From: Minisyncoccota bacterium
GTDB taxonomy: Bacteria; Patescibacteriota; Minisyncoccia; Moranbacterales; GCA-2747515
Direction: 5' to 3'
Length of the DNA stretch: 39,314 nucleotides
Assembly (NCBI GenBank): GCA_937936355.1
Contig: CALDDM010000010.1
Location: forward strand, 1-39,314
Below, in pieces: positions 1-9,179 of the stretch. The first letter of the stretch is position 1, and the number at the start of each line of letters is the position of its first letter. The translations under genes were made by a program, and so were the position numbers. The notes below the pieces were generated by a model. The model was not told the origin of the DNA. It did no database searches and was given only the letters and a program-made list of their open reading frames with translations.

Positions 1-2881
1 TGTTGATGATTTGACCTTGGGCACTAATACGGGCACTGTGCGAGATATTTTCAGTAATGATTCCATCAGTTTTAAATCCATTAATGTTACTGTGCACGAC
101 ACTCAGATAATCATCCTGCGTCTCAAGCAAACTCCCACCCCAATGATGGCGGGTGATCATATCTTGTATCTCTTCATTACGCATATAAAGCATGATATGG
201 CGCTCTCGTAAACCATCAAGAAAAACACGTGAGATTGCCGTCATTTTTGCAGCATTCAGATCCTTCTTCAAGGCGCCAAGAAGCTCCGGCATAAGATCAG
301 ATAAGATTTTCTTTGGACGATTTTCTTGTTTATCATAATCAATTTCCACCTTATATTGTGTTAACTGAATAAAATTCTTACTCGTAAGAGTAACGTCATA
401 CTCTGGCAAAGCAATAGGACCAGTTATATCAAGGAGACGTTCCACCATTACAGGCGTCACAGCAATAACGCCGTCAACACTTGGTCCACCAGTCCTCCCA
501 TAAAAATCAATAGCCTTCTCAGCGCTCTTAGGGAAATGAGGCCACCAATTACTATCATGCAGACTCCATGCAGCTGAAATTTTCTGGATTGGTCGCGGTG
601 GCACAACCTTGTCAATAAGTTGACCATCCGGATTATAGATACCATCAATCTTAAATTCTCGAATTCTCCCCGATGCTATATCAAGGAAACCATAGCTTCC
701 TATGAAGCCACCACTTCCACGCATTTCATGGTTATTTTGAAAAAGAAAAAGATACGTACGTGGCGAATGTACACCAAACAGATCTCGCAAAGGCTCTTGC
801 AAAGTAACAGCCTCTTCCATGATCGCTTCAATTGGTGGCAATAATCGAGATAGCCTGATAAACTCATCCCTTTGCTCACGTGGAACATCAGCTACATTAA
901 CACGATCAATCGCATCAGTTGCACGATTAAGAGAATCAACCAGACCCTGAGATCGACCAAAAAATGCTTCAAAAACATCAGCAACAGAAAAATTCTCGAA
1001 ACCGCCACCATCAGTTCGCGCATACACACTATGAATATCCCTCGATAAATCCGTTAACTCTGTAAGCGCATGACTGAGGTGCACACTAGCCTCAACAAGG
1101 GCATCACCACTTGCGAGCTTAGACGCACCAGGGATGTATCGTGACAAGCCAACAAGGAGATTATTCATTTGTGACAAATCATCATACGCCTGCACAAAAA
1201 GATCATGTGAAGCATGAGCACTCTGTGATGCATCAAGAAGATCTCCACCCTTTGCCGCGGCTGCTGTTTGCCTGAGTGCATCAATAGCATCATTTGCAGT
1301 TTGCATTACATGATCTTTCGTCGCAAAAGCATTACCTACAAAGACAACGCCTGACGCCATGCCCAACAATGTAAGCGCAACAATAGCAAAATGGAAACCA
1401 GCTCTCTGCCATGTGACTCCGCCATTACTAACATGACGTGCCTTCTGAAACATTTTTTTAAGTGAAATCTGTCCCAACTGATTAGTCAATTTAGGTGATG
1501 CAAAAGAATTCTCGTACGAATCACGCTTCAATCCGTTGCTCTTGAACACCTTCAATTTCGATCTATTTTCATCAGCATCCACCACAACCTTCTGTGTAGG
1601 ATGAACAGAAGTCTCGCTCACAGTCTCATGAGTGCGTTTTTCTCGCTCAGGGAGCTCTTGGATGTCCGTCGAATCACGAAGTGTATTTTCAAAAAAATCA
1701 TCTGACCTCACTCCTGTAAGACGTGGTAGTTCTGGCACCTCAATAAGAGTGGGGTCATCCTCTTGAATCACATCTTCCGTCGAAGTATCCAGACGAGAAA
1801 AGCTTTTTCCTTCCACTCCTTGTACAGGCTCAATACGACCAAAAAGGTCATCACCTGGGATCACAACATTTTTCAATGCCGAAATTGCCTGTCGATCTTG
1901 AGGTTGTACAGTCGCAGGAATCTCAACATGATCTCTGTCAGTCTGAGTATCAAGACTCTGGTTCACACGCAAAAAATCAGATGTCTCTTCCTTATACTTT
2001 TCAAGGTTTTTTTTCTCTTGTGTAACAATCTGATTCTGAGATTCCCACCCCTGTCTTTCTTGTACTTTATTATCTAATGCACTTTCATGTGACATTTGCA
2101 CATACTCATCAGACTGTTCTCGATCAAATTCTTGTACCGTACTCGGCATCCCCCAACTTTCTGCAGATAATGCACCATCGTCAACTACCTCACGAGCAGT
2201 TTCTCGCCACAGATCTGATTCCAACACATAAGAATTATCACCTTTTGAAGTGTTTGCACCAAACTGTTCCTGGGGGACAGAATGATCATACTGAGAAACA
2301 TCGGTGACGTTATCCTTAAAAAGATGCTTTCGCTCCTGATTATAATTATGATCAACAACCTCAGTATCAAAAAAATCCTGTACATGACCAACATCACCTG
2401 AAACCCCACCAACTACAGTATGTGACACCTCATGAAACACATGATCTGCCTCATTCTCTGATTGGGGTGCAACAACCATTGCATCAGCTGATGTCATCGT
2501 ATATGGATGTGTAGATTTCGCAGCTTTCTTTTGTTCCATGCGCTCCCGCATACGTGCCCGTTGTTGCGCAATGAGTTGCTCATGAGCCTCTCGCTCTTTC
2601 TGCGCCGCTTCACGCAGAGCTATCATGTGAGCATTATTCTGACGAATGCGTGCCTGATAATCATGATCTCCCGCAATTGCGTGTGGTGTGGCTCTTTGCT
2701 CAGAAATATATGCGCAATCTTCAAGGTCAGGATAAGCCTTGACCTCTGATGCAGACCGACCTTGCTTCATCTCGTCACCCGAGACATAGACATCTTCTTC
2801 AAAAAGCATATCTAAATCATCCTGCTCGTCAAAGGAATGATGTGTGTGATCTTTTTGTTTTTGATTGCGGACGATGTCCAT
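1..2881 (-). CDS. DUF4012 domain membrane protein, 3' end beyond the window
   Basis: An open minus-strand frame of about 960 codons runs off the left edge, so the C-terminus is missing. The ATG at 2881 is preceded by AGGA at a good distance (AGGAAACATT). The first ~480 residues are polar, Glu/Gln/Asp-rich and probably disordered, with one basic coiled stretch near residues 95-130 (REAHEQLIAQQRARMRERME). A single membrane segment follows near residue 490 (IVALTLLGMASGVVFVG). The exported part carries the DUF4012 signature YLFLFQNNHE, then RGSGGFIGSYGFLDIASG, then the DGIYNPDGQL region (plus positions about 600-770). DUF4012 is common in CPR and Actinobacteria near surface-polysaccharide genes; its molecular function is not settled. 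The GT4 gene ends 27 bases upstream, so the two probably form an operon, which suggests a role in envelope glycan assembly (inference). The long acidic N-terminal half is larger than usual for the family. Confidence 0.9.
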   Translation of the reverse strand, partial: MDIVRNQKQKDHTHHSFDEQDDLDMLFEEDVYVSGDEMKQGRSASEVKAYPDLEDCAYISEQRATPHAIAGDHDYQARIRQNNAHMIALREAAQKEREAHEQLIAQQRARMRERMEQKKAAKSTHPYTMTSADAMVVAPQSENEADHVFHEVSHTVVGGVSGDVGHVQDFFDTEVVDHNYNQERKHLFKDNVTDVSQYDHSVPQEQFGANTSKGDNSYVLESDLWRETAREVVDDGALSAESWGMPSTVQEFDREQSDEYVQMSHESALDNKVQERQGWESQNQIVTQEKKNLEKYKEETSDFLRVNQSLDTQTDRDHVEIPATVQPQDRQAISALKNVVIPGDDLFGRIEPVQGVEGKSFSRLDTSTEDVIQEDDPTLIEVPELPRLTGVRSDDFFENTLRDSTDIQELPEREKRTHETVSETSVHPTQKVVVDADENRSKLKVFKSNGLKRDSYENSFASPKLTNQLGQISLKKMFQKARHVSNGGVTWQRAGFHFAIVALTLLGMASGVVFVGNAFATKDHVMQTANDAIDALRQTAAAAKGGDLLDASQSAHASHDLFVQAYDDLSQMNNLLVGLSRYIPGASKLASGDALVEASVHLSHALTELTDLSRDIHSVYARTDGGGFENFSVADVFEAFFGRSQGLVDSLNRATDAIDRVNVADVPREQRDEFIRLSRLLPPIEAIMEEAVTLQEPLRDLFGVHSPRTYLFLFQNNHEMRGSGGFIGSYGFLDIASGRIREFKIDGIYNPDGQLIDKVVPPRPIQKISAAWSLHDSNWWPHFPKSAEKAIDFYGRTGGPSVDGVIAVTPVMVERLLDITGPIALPEYDVTLTSKNFIQLTQYKVEIDYDKQENRPKKILSDLMPELLGALKKDLNAAKMTAISRVFLDGLRERHIMLYMRNEEIQDMITRHHWGGSLLETQDDYLSVVHSNINGFKTDGIITENISHSARISAQGQIIN

Positions 2882-2908
2882 AATGTTTCCTGGAGCTTTA
2901 ACGTATCG

Positions 2909-4096
2909 CTATTTATTGGTGGTATCGTGAATACTGTAAAGGCTATGTGTCTGTTGCACCATTCTTTTCCAAGAGAATTTTTTTGCCTGTAGAGGACCTT
3001 TTATATGTAAATTTTCTCGCAAATGTATATCACCAGCAATTCTCTCCATGTTCAATGCAACGGCATGTACGTCCTGCACATCACAGTACAAAACTGCATC
3101 GCCCAAAATTTCTGGCATACTCGATAGTTGGGACGAAAGAACTGGAATGCCATGCGCACATGCCTCAAGCGGAGGCAGACCAAAACCCTCGTAGAGAGAA
3201 GTAAAAATAAATGCATGTGCATTACGATATAGTTGACTGAGAGCTCCATTACTAACTGTGTCAAGTATAACAATACGATTGGAAAAATCTTCCATATCAT
3301 ATCTCCGAGCACAACCTCCAATCACAGATTCCAACCTTTCGTAAAACACATCCTTACGTCCGACAAGTATAAGTCTCAGATCCTTTAGATCAGAGCCTTT
3401 TTTATTTTGAGCTTTAAGAAAAATAACAAAAGACTCTACGAGTATCTCTAAATTTTTGTGAGGATATGCATTCCCTACATAGAGAAAATACTTGTATCCA
3501 TCTTCTATTATACTATGCACTGCTGACTCAGCCAAAATATTATTAACATTTTTCATATCGATCTCCGAACCAGACTCATAGGTAAGAAAAATCTTCTCAC
3601 GTGGCACCTTATATTGCCGTACTATATCCTCCCGAGTAAATTTACTGACAGCAGCGATCTTGGTTGCGTGACGAATTGCACGAGCGATGACAAATTTATA
3701 GACTTGATACTTTAGCCAGTATAATACCTTGCCACGCGATGAGTTGTCATGCGTGGGAAAGCGCAGCAATATGAGATCATGAATCGTAACAATGAAGGGT
3801 CTCATATAAAAAATCGGCACATTAAAATGTGGAAAATGTACCAAATCACATTTTGCACGCCACAGCTTGGCAAGAAAAAATATTTGCTCTGAAAAGCTAT
3901 ACCATTGATAATCTGCAAGAACCTTCTCAAATCTCGGATCATCTACTTCAAAGAGATCGTAGTTATCTTTTCGTAAAAAGATAACATATCGATTACGATC
4001 CTCTATATCCTGCAGGTGTGTCAAAAGTTTTTGCGTGTAACGACCAAGACCCTTACTTTCAGGCCCCAAAAATCTTGCATCGATTCCTATACGCAT
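2909..4096 (-). CDS. Glycosyltransferase family 4 (GT-B fold)
   Basis: The protein has 395 residues, a normal length for GT4. The N-terminal Rossmann domain opens with MRIGIDARFLGPESKGLGRY, where the glycine-rich GLGRY loop is typical of mannosyl- and rhamnosyl-type GT4 enzymes. The C-terminal nucleotide-sugar domain begins near residue 205 with YVGNAYPHKNLEILVESF. It carries the EX7E donor-binding motif in SLYEGFGLPPLEACAHGIPV, and then SSMPEILGDAVLYCD. No signal peptide or membrane segment is visible, so it should act at the cytoplasmic face of the membrane, transferring a hexose from an NDP-sugar or GDP-mannose to a lipid- or protein-linked acceptor. The substrate cannot be told from sequence. 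It is followed after 27 bases by the DUF4012 gene and is probably co-transcribed with it. Confidence 0.9.
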   Translation of the reverse strand: MRIGIDARFLGPESKGLGRYTQKLLTHLQDIEDRNRYVIFLRKDNYDLFEVDDPRFEKVLADYQWYSFSEQIFFLAKLWRAKCDLVHFPHFNVPIFYMRPFIVTIHDLILLRFPTHDNSSRGKVLYWLKYQVYKFVIARAIRHATKIAAVSKFTREDIVRQYKVPREKIFLTYESGSEIDMKNVNNILAESAVHSIIEDGYKYFLYVGNAYPHKNLEILVESFVIFLKAQNKKGSDLKDLRLILVGRKDVFYERLESVIGGCARRYDMEDFSNRIVILDTVSNGALSQLYRNAHAFIFTSLYEGFGLPPLEACAHGIPVLSSQLSSMPEILGDAVLYCDVQDVHAVALNMERIAGDIHLRENLHIKGPLQAKKFSWKRMVQQTHSLYSIHDTTNK

Positions 4097-4318
4097 AGAT
4101 CACTCTTAAAATCGTTTTAACACAATACCTATCATGACATACAAGCTACTCACACGAAAAATGAGCAGTCTCAACTTTCACAAAATCATACCGTCTATAT
4201 AGGCACACACATGTATCGTGAGGCGATGTTGGCACTCAAAAGCATCAGAGCCATGCACAACACCTCAATGCAGAAAGTCCCAAGCATATAGCCGTATATA
4301 ACAGCCAAACGCTGATCT

Positions 4319-4540
4319 TCACTTCCGCAAAAAAACATTCAAAACAATCGTTACAATCACACTGAGAATGATTGATGTAACGATGGGAAAAGCAAACGTA
4401 AAGTTACCCTTCTTCCAGACAATGTCACCTGGCAATTTAGACATACCGAACTGTTGAGCAACGAAATATAGTAAGCCTATGGCGAATATCATGCCACCAA
4501 CAAGCATAAACACATGTGCAAAATTACCCATAAAAATCAT
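4319..4540 (-). CDS. DUF2905 family small membrane protein
   Basis: A 73-residue protein with two hydrophobic helices: FMLVGGMIFAIGLLYFVA near the N-terminus and FPIVTSIILSVIVTIVLNVF at the end. Between them lies the DUF2905 hallmark KLPGDIVWKKGNFTFAFP, which in the family reads G(R/K)LPGDI...GN..F.FP. The length matches the family norm of about 65-75 residues. Function is unknown. It lies 88 bases downstream of the AI-2E family permease in the same direction, so co-transcription is possible. The frame stays open and the family motif is complete, so the call is firm although the role is not. Confidence 0.85.
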   Translation of the reverse strand: MIFMGNFAHVFMLVGGMIFAIGLLYFVAQQFGMSKLPGDIVWKKGNFTFAFPIVTSIILSVIVTIVLNVFLRK

Positions 4541-4628
4541 TAACGCATATCACAACGAAGAAATCTTCTACCATCATAACACTTCGCCGTCTAAGCACAT
4601 GACAATTAGCGATTCACCCAACATTACA

Positions 4629-5771
4629 TTATCCATTATATTTCTGGAGCTGCTCCTTGAACTCGTATGCGTAAATTTCCCACATTGCAATCGTAAGCGC
4701 AATGATGATAGGTCCAACGATAAATCCTATCAAGCCAAAAACACTCATCCCACCAATCGTACCAAAAAAAATCAAAAGGCTATGCATCTGTGTATCACTA
4801 CCAACAAGCTTTGGTCGCATAACATTGTCTATTGACGCAACCACACCTCCTACACAAAGCAGGAAAACACCTTGCCACACATGACCCATAAAGAGCATGA
4901 TCACACCAGCAGGGAAAATAACAAGTCCTGCACCAAGCGCAGGAATGACAGATAAGAAAATCATTATGACCATCCACAACATTGGCGATGAGACGCCAGC
5001 CACAAGAAACGCAAGACCACCAATGGAGCCCTGCACACCACCAATAATAAATGTGCCCTTGAGGGTCGCTCGCGCCATTGATAAAAACTTTTCTATCAAG
5101 AGTGTCTCATGGGTATCCCGCAGTGGACTCAAAGCCATGATACGGCTTACAAATCGTTTACCATCAATGAAAAAGTAAAACAACGTAAAAAACATCACAA
5201 ATGTCCATAATACACCACCCACAACACCTTGATATGTTTTTTTAACAATTGTTTGTGCTGCATCACCCGCACCACCACCAAATGCTCCGCGTGCCAAAGC
5301 CAAGATATTGTCGCCAGCACCAGCTATAACACTCCCTATACCATCATCAAGAGATGTGACTCCAAGAGTATTCTGCAAATACGCAGCTGCACCCTGCCCA
5401 AGTCTACTTGCAAAAAAAGTCTCCGTGATAGTTTTGATACTCTCATTCGTTGGGGAACCTTCCGTACGCGCCTCCACCACGACATGGGCAATTTCATTCG
5501 CAACAATATTTCCAACGCCAACCACCGGCATCACAATCACAAGAGCAACAAACAAACACATAAGCGCAGATGTCAGGCCAGGAGACTTCATGAGATATCG
5601 TCCCAAATAAGGAATCATTGTTAGCTTTTGTTGCAAGCCACCAAACATTGCACTAAAAAGTGCAGCGACAAATACTGCACTCACAAATGGAAGGAAAAGC
5701 ATAAAAGCACCAACACTCACACATGTAAGTACGATAAAGAAAAAATACGTATTAAAATTCTCGAGTTTCAT
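4629..5771 (-). CDS. AI-2E family transporter (UPF0118/PerM-like permease)
   Basis: A 380-residue integral membrane protein. Hydrophobic segments lie near residues 10-50 (FFFIVLTCVSVGAFMLFLPF), 68-90, 210-235 (FVMFFTLFYFFIDGK), and in a dense C-terminal bundle: FLVAGVSSPMLWMVIMIFLSVIPALGAGLVIFP and then VFGLIGFIVGPIIIALTIAMWE. The PALGAGLV and GFIVGPII segments are typical of the AI-2E/PerM family, and the length is usual. The family was named after E. coli TqsA but includes exporters and ion transporters, so autoinducer transport is not implied. The extracytoplasmic region around residues 85-180 is Gly/Ala-rich. The DUF2905 gene follows in the same direction. Confidence 0.9.
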   Translation of the reverse strand: MKLENFNTYFFFIVLTCVSVGAFMLFLPFVSAVFVAALFSAMFGGLQQKLTMIPYLGRYLMKSPGLTSALMCLFVALVIVMPVVGVGNIVANEIAHVVVEARTEGSPTNESIKTITETFFASRLGQGAAAYLQNTLGVTSLDDGIGSVIAGAGDNILALARGAFGGGAGDAAQTIVKKTYQGVVGGVLWTFVMFFTLFYFFIDGKRFVSRIMALSPLRDTHETLLIEKFLSMARATLKGTFIIGGVQGSIGGLAFLVAGVSSPMLWMVIMIFLSVIPALGAGLVIFPAGVIMLFMGHVWQGVFLLCVGGVVASIDNVMRPKLVGSDTQMHSLLIFFGTIGGMSVFGLIGFIVGPIIIALTIAMWEIYAYEFKEQLQKYNG

Positions 5772-5904
5772 GTTTTACTTCTTACAAATTCCACTATTAT
5801 TCTACATCAACAGAATCATCATAAACAAATAATAAGCTAGGCCCACACCTCTTCATGATGTACATAAACTCATCATAACATGCCGTCAGCGCAGCACTAC
5901 CTCC

Positions 5905-7992
5905 CTAGCCGCCAAGCACAACGACAAGATCTGCACTGTATTTTGTGAGAACCGCTTCTGACTCTTCAAAGACTACTCCAGAAAGAGATCCGATCGCATC
6001 AACAAGCGCTTGCGCAGATACAAGATCCCCCTTACGGTGATAAACAATAAAATTCTTGTACTTCTGACTTGCATTCTTTGCCGGCAATGCCTTATATTGT
6101 TTCGCAGCAACTGTTTGAGTAATCTCTCCAGCATAGCCCGTGCGCGATCCGCCGTTAAGGACCTGGACAGTAATTGACCCTGGTACAACTTTTTCTTGTG
6201 CAACTTCTTTTTCTGGCACCTCAGGAACTACCGCTTGCTCCACAACTTTTACAGATTCATTTTTTTCATCCTTTACGTCATCCACATCACTCTCGTTCTC
6301 CACAGGATCCTGATTTTGTATTGGAGTCTCTACACTATCCGTTGTCACATCCTCCAATGACACAACATCTTTATTAGAAGAATTAAAAAGAAACGTCTTA
6401 CCCAAAGTAGCAATCGCTGCAAACACACAAAGGCCTAGCAAGACAATAGCAAATGCACCAACACGAATATTCGAACGTCTTTCTTGAAGACGCATAGCAT
6501 CTGCAAAAACACCCTCATCTTCTCGCATCCAATCTATGTCAATTGCCTGACCATCATTTTTTGGTGGCGTATGGAATTGATCCTGCCTCCCTTGATTGAA
6601 CTCCCTTGTCGGCTGAGCTTGCATACTAACGTGACGATTTTGTTGCTCGCCTAAACGCACAGACTGCAATGGCGGGCGCTGCGCCTCAACACTACGTGAT
6701 TCACCACGAGCGTAATCCGAGCTCTTTGCTATGGCAAGATCGGAATTCACCCCATTACCCATCACCCGCTGCTGTTGACCACCAACATTCTCACGATAAC
6801 CCGTATGCTGTGCATTCTCTCGAACTGCACGTTGCTTGTGGACAAATGAACCTTCCTGACCATGACCATCACGAGTCTGAGGATCTTGATCATAATCAGA
6901 ATCTTGCTCAAATAGTGCATCTCCAGAAGTAGAATCTAATTGCTTTCTCTGTCGCAGTCCTTTAAAGAGACCAAGTCCGGCAAATCCCACCAACAAGAGC
7001 CCGATAACACTCAACACCTCCTTAATAGGCAACAAAGAAACAGTTGCCTTGTCCGTTACAACACTTTTTTCACCATCAGGTGTTTCATACGTTAATCTCG
7101 CATAAAATGCAGCACTACCAATCCTTGGAACTGCAATACCTGGGAAAAACTCCTGATTCATCTTCTCACCAGACGCAATTTCATTTTTTGCACTATTTTC
7201 CAAATCGGCACGATCATCTACTTCACGCACGATAGTGATTGTATAGGGAATTTTTTCTGTACCACGACTTGCAATAGTCACATCGACATCATAAGATTCT
7301 TGAAATCCATTGCGCATCCAACCTACGAAATTATAAGCGCTGAGAGATCTCCGCAATTTTAGCTCATGGATATCTGCTGCAAAGATTTTCTTTTGCGGAG
7401 GCTTATATAAAAGTGCAGCAGATGAAAGTGTAGAATCTGTCGTATCACCTTGTGCTGAATTCGAAAGAGTAAAAAATGCCGCCGCACTAGTCGCATCCGC
7501 AGGAATACGGACTGTGTAAGGTACGCGTATCTTCCCGGCATCAGAAGCCTCCTCCAATGAAATCTCCAGTTGGGCAACTCCATCACACCACGCATCCAAA
7601 TCCTCACTATCATCGCGCTTCTTGCAAAGCGCTTCAATATTATTATCTTTAGCAAAATCCTCACTATAATCCTCTGGTACAGCAGCGTAGAATCGCAGAC
7701 TACTCAATACTTTCTTTACATTACTCGACAACGCTGAACGAACATCTTTGGCGCCACTTAAATCGAGAAAGACCGTAACATCATCACCTACAACCGACTC
7801 CTTGGGCACCGCAATCGTCACCAGTCCTTGCGCAAGAGAACCTGGCGCAGAATTAATTTCAGGCTTTTCAATCACCATACCCCACTCATTCTCTTCCGCG
7901 GAAGCTGTTTGGGCTCGTGTGTCTGTACCATACATCATCACTGCAAAAACAAAGGAAAACGCGACGCACAATTGTAGATGTCGATCTCTCAT
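5905..7992 (-). CDS. Secreted/membrane protein with C-terminal LytR_C domain
   Basis: A 695-residue protein. An N-terminal signal peptide (LCVAFSFVFAVMMYGTDTRA, residues 7-26) precedes an exported domain of about 300 residues. A membrane helix follows at about 335-355 (VLSVIGLLLVGFAGLGLF), then a polar, Gln/Arg/Asp-rich linker, a second helix near 517-540 (VGAFAIVLLGLCVFAAIATL), an acidic Val/Glu/Pro-rich spacer, and a C-terminal LytR_C domain (SITVQVLNGGSRTGYAGEIT... to the end). LytR_C usually follows the LCP catalytic domain of cell-wall glycopolymer transferases. Here no LCP domain is present, a common pattern in CPR genomes, so a wall-associated structural role is more likely than ligation (inference). 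The exported domain has a Ser/Asp-rich, adhesin-like composition but is not recognised. Confidence 0.75.
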   Translation of the reverse strand: MRDRHLQLCVAFSFVFAVMMYGTDTRAQTASAEENEWGMVIEKPEINSAPGSLAQGLVTIAVPKESVVGDDVTVFLDLSGAKDVRSALSSNVKKVLSSLRFYAAVPEDYSEDFAKDNNIEALCKKRDDSEDLDAWCDGVAQLEISLEEASDAGKIRVPYTVRIPADATSAAAFFTLSNSAQGDTTDSTLSSAALLYKPPQKKIFAADIHELKLRRSLSAYNFVGWMRNGFQESYDVDVTIASRGTEKIPYTITIVREVDDRADLENSAKNEIASGEKMNQEFFPGIAVPRIGSAAFYARLTYETPDGEKSVVTDKATVSLLPIKEVLSVIGLLLVGFAGLGLFKGLRQRKQLDSTSGDALFEQDSDYDQDPQTRDGHGQEGSFVHKQRAVRENAQHTGYRENVGGQQQRVMGNGVNSDLAIAKSSDYARGESRSVEAQRPPLQSVRLGEQQNRHVSMQAQPTREFNQGRQDQFHTPPKNDGQAIDIDWMREDEGVFADAMRLQERRSNIRVGAFAIVLLGLCVFAAIATLGKTFLFNSSNKDVVSLEDVTTDSVETPIQNQDPVENESDVDDVKDEKNESVKVVEQAVVPEVPEKEVAQEKVVPGSITVQVLNGGSRTGYAGEITQTVAAKQYKALPAKNASQKYKNFIVYHRKGDLVSAQALVDAIGSLSGVVFEESEAVLTKYSADLVVVLGG

Positions 7993-8115
7993 ACTCTTTC
8001 ATTTTTCTTTTTAAGAACCTTATACTTCAATACGTAAAAAAATCTAATACCAAGCCTCACAAAAATCTTATCTACACTTCTTGCGACGTACCAAAACGAT
8101 AAAAAGTTCAGTCTT

Positions 8116-8124
8116 ATTATAACA
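8116..8124 (-). promoter_or_regulatory. Extended -10 promoter candidate for the LytR_C gene
   Basis: On the minus strand the bases read TGTTATAAT, an extended -10 (TGn) with a perfect TATAAT. No convincing -35 lies 16-18 bases upstream, as is acceptable for extended -10 promoters. It would give a leader of about 115 bases to the ATG at 7992. Confidence 0.4.
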
Positions 8125-8153
8125 TAGCACCACAAAAAAAGAGTTGAAAATAT

Positions 8154-8182
8154 TTGACGCAATGCGTATAAAGTCCTATAAT
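8154..8182 (+). promoter_or_regulatory. Sigma70-type promoter for the Bax inhibitor-1 gene
   Basis: TTGACG (8154-8159) and a perfect TATAAT (8177-8182) are separated by exactly 17 bases. Transcription should start near 8189, about 32 bases before the ATG at 8221. No clear Shine-Dalgarno sequence is seen in that leader. Confidence 0.85.
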
Positions 8183-8220
8183 GTCTTTATACAGTTAAGT
8201 TACAAAAAATTACACTATCT

Positions 8221-8925
8221 ATGAATTCACAAACACGTATTGAGGGAAATGTTGGCACCTCAACACTTTCCTCATTTTATTCTTCTATCTATGGATGGAT
8301 GACAGCTGGCATGGCAGTCAGCGCATTAACAGCCTACGTCACACTTACAACAACACAAGGTAACGCGACACTTGCTGCACTTGCAAATCTCGGATTCGCT
8401 CTGCCGCTTCTATATCTCGGGATTGTTTTCGGAATTCAGCGGATTGCACTGAGCATACCACCAGAAGTTGGTCGTATCGTTTTTTTGGCATTTGCAGCAT
8501 TTAACGGCGTGCTCCTTTCTACTTTGGCATATGCCTACACAGGAGCATCTATCGCAACAGCATTCTTTGCTACAGGCGTGATGTTTGCAGGGCTCTCACT
8601 TTACGGTCGCACGACGCAAAAAGACTTGTCAGGATGGGGTCCAGCAATTTTCATTGGTATGATTGGCGCAATCATTGCTGGCCTTGCAAATTACTTTATT
8701 GGCAACGACATGCTAAGCATCGTCGTCTCAGCAGTTGTCGTTGTTGTTTTTTCTGCAAGTATTGCTTATGATAATCAGCGATACAAATCGATCTACAATG
8801 CCTACGCAGGTGATGAAAAAGCCCTGAAGCAACATGCCATCCTCGGCGCTATCGTTATGTTCATAAGTTTTATTGCGGTGTTCCAAAATCTTCTTCACCT
8901 CTTTGGTGTCATGGGAGACGAATAA
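8221..8925 (+). CDS. Bax inhibitor-1/YccA family membrane protein
   Basis: A 234-residue protein with seven hydrophobic segments. It starts with the family's cytoplasmic tail and then YGWMTAGMAVSALTAYV. Family features include LSTLAYAYTG near residue 100, a Gly-rich GWGPAIFIGMIGAIIAGLAN, and the C-terminal IAYDNQRYKSIYNAYAGD with acidic residues that in BsYetJ-type members form a pH-sensing di-aspartyl latch. Members act as Ca2+ leak channels or stress-linked membrane proteins (family knowledge). The gene stands alone on the plus strand with its own promoter and a strong terminator, so it is monocistronic. The ATG at 8221 is the only start that preserves the N-terminal tail. Confidence 0.92.
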   Translation: MNSQTRIEGNVGTSTLSSFYSSIYGWMTAGMAVSALTAYVTLTTTQGNATLAALANLGFALPLLYLGIVFGIQRIALSIPPEVGRIVFLAFAAFNGVLLSTLAYAYTGASIATAFFATGVMFAGLSLYGRTTQKDLSGWGPAIFIGMIGAIIAGLANYFIGNDMLSIVVSAVVVVVFSASIAYDNQRYKSIYNAYAGDEKALKQHAILGAIVMFISFIAVFQNLLHLFGVMGDE

Positions 8926-8947
8926 AGCGTCACAACATCCTAGAAAC

Positions 8948-8977
8948 AAAAAACTCGCCTAGCAGCGAGTTTTTTTC
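8948..8977 (+). terminator. Intrinsic terminator after the Bax inhibitor-1 gene
   Basis: The hairpin AAACTCGC / GCGAGTTT (8 bp, loop CTAGCA, stem 8951-8972) is followed by a run of T. It lies about 25 bases after the stop codon at 8925. Confidence 0.9.
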
Positions 8978-9179
8978 TATACAACGAGACCTAGAATCAA
9001 ACATCCATAAACCGAGCTGCATACTTTGCCAAAATGAATCAGCACAAGGATACAAAACTATCTGTGTGTCAACAGGTAGGCACCTGCCCCTCCCAACCCA
9101 GTAAACGTTACAAACAAGGTGTGTTCATCTCACGCACTACTAAACCCACCCGAGAGTTTTTGACTTCCAATCCTTAACT

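Noticed and set aside
5229-5624. 131-codon plus-strand frame opposite the AI-2E permease
   Set aside because: Cys/Thr/Arg-rich antisense translation of hydrophobic codons; no start signals.
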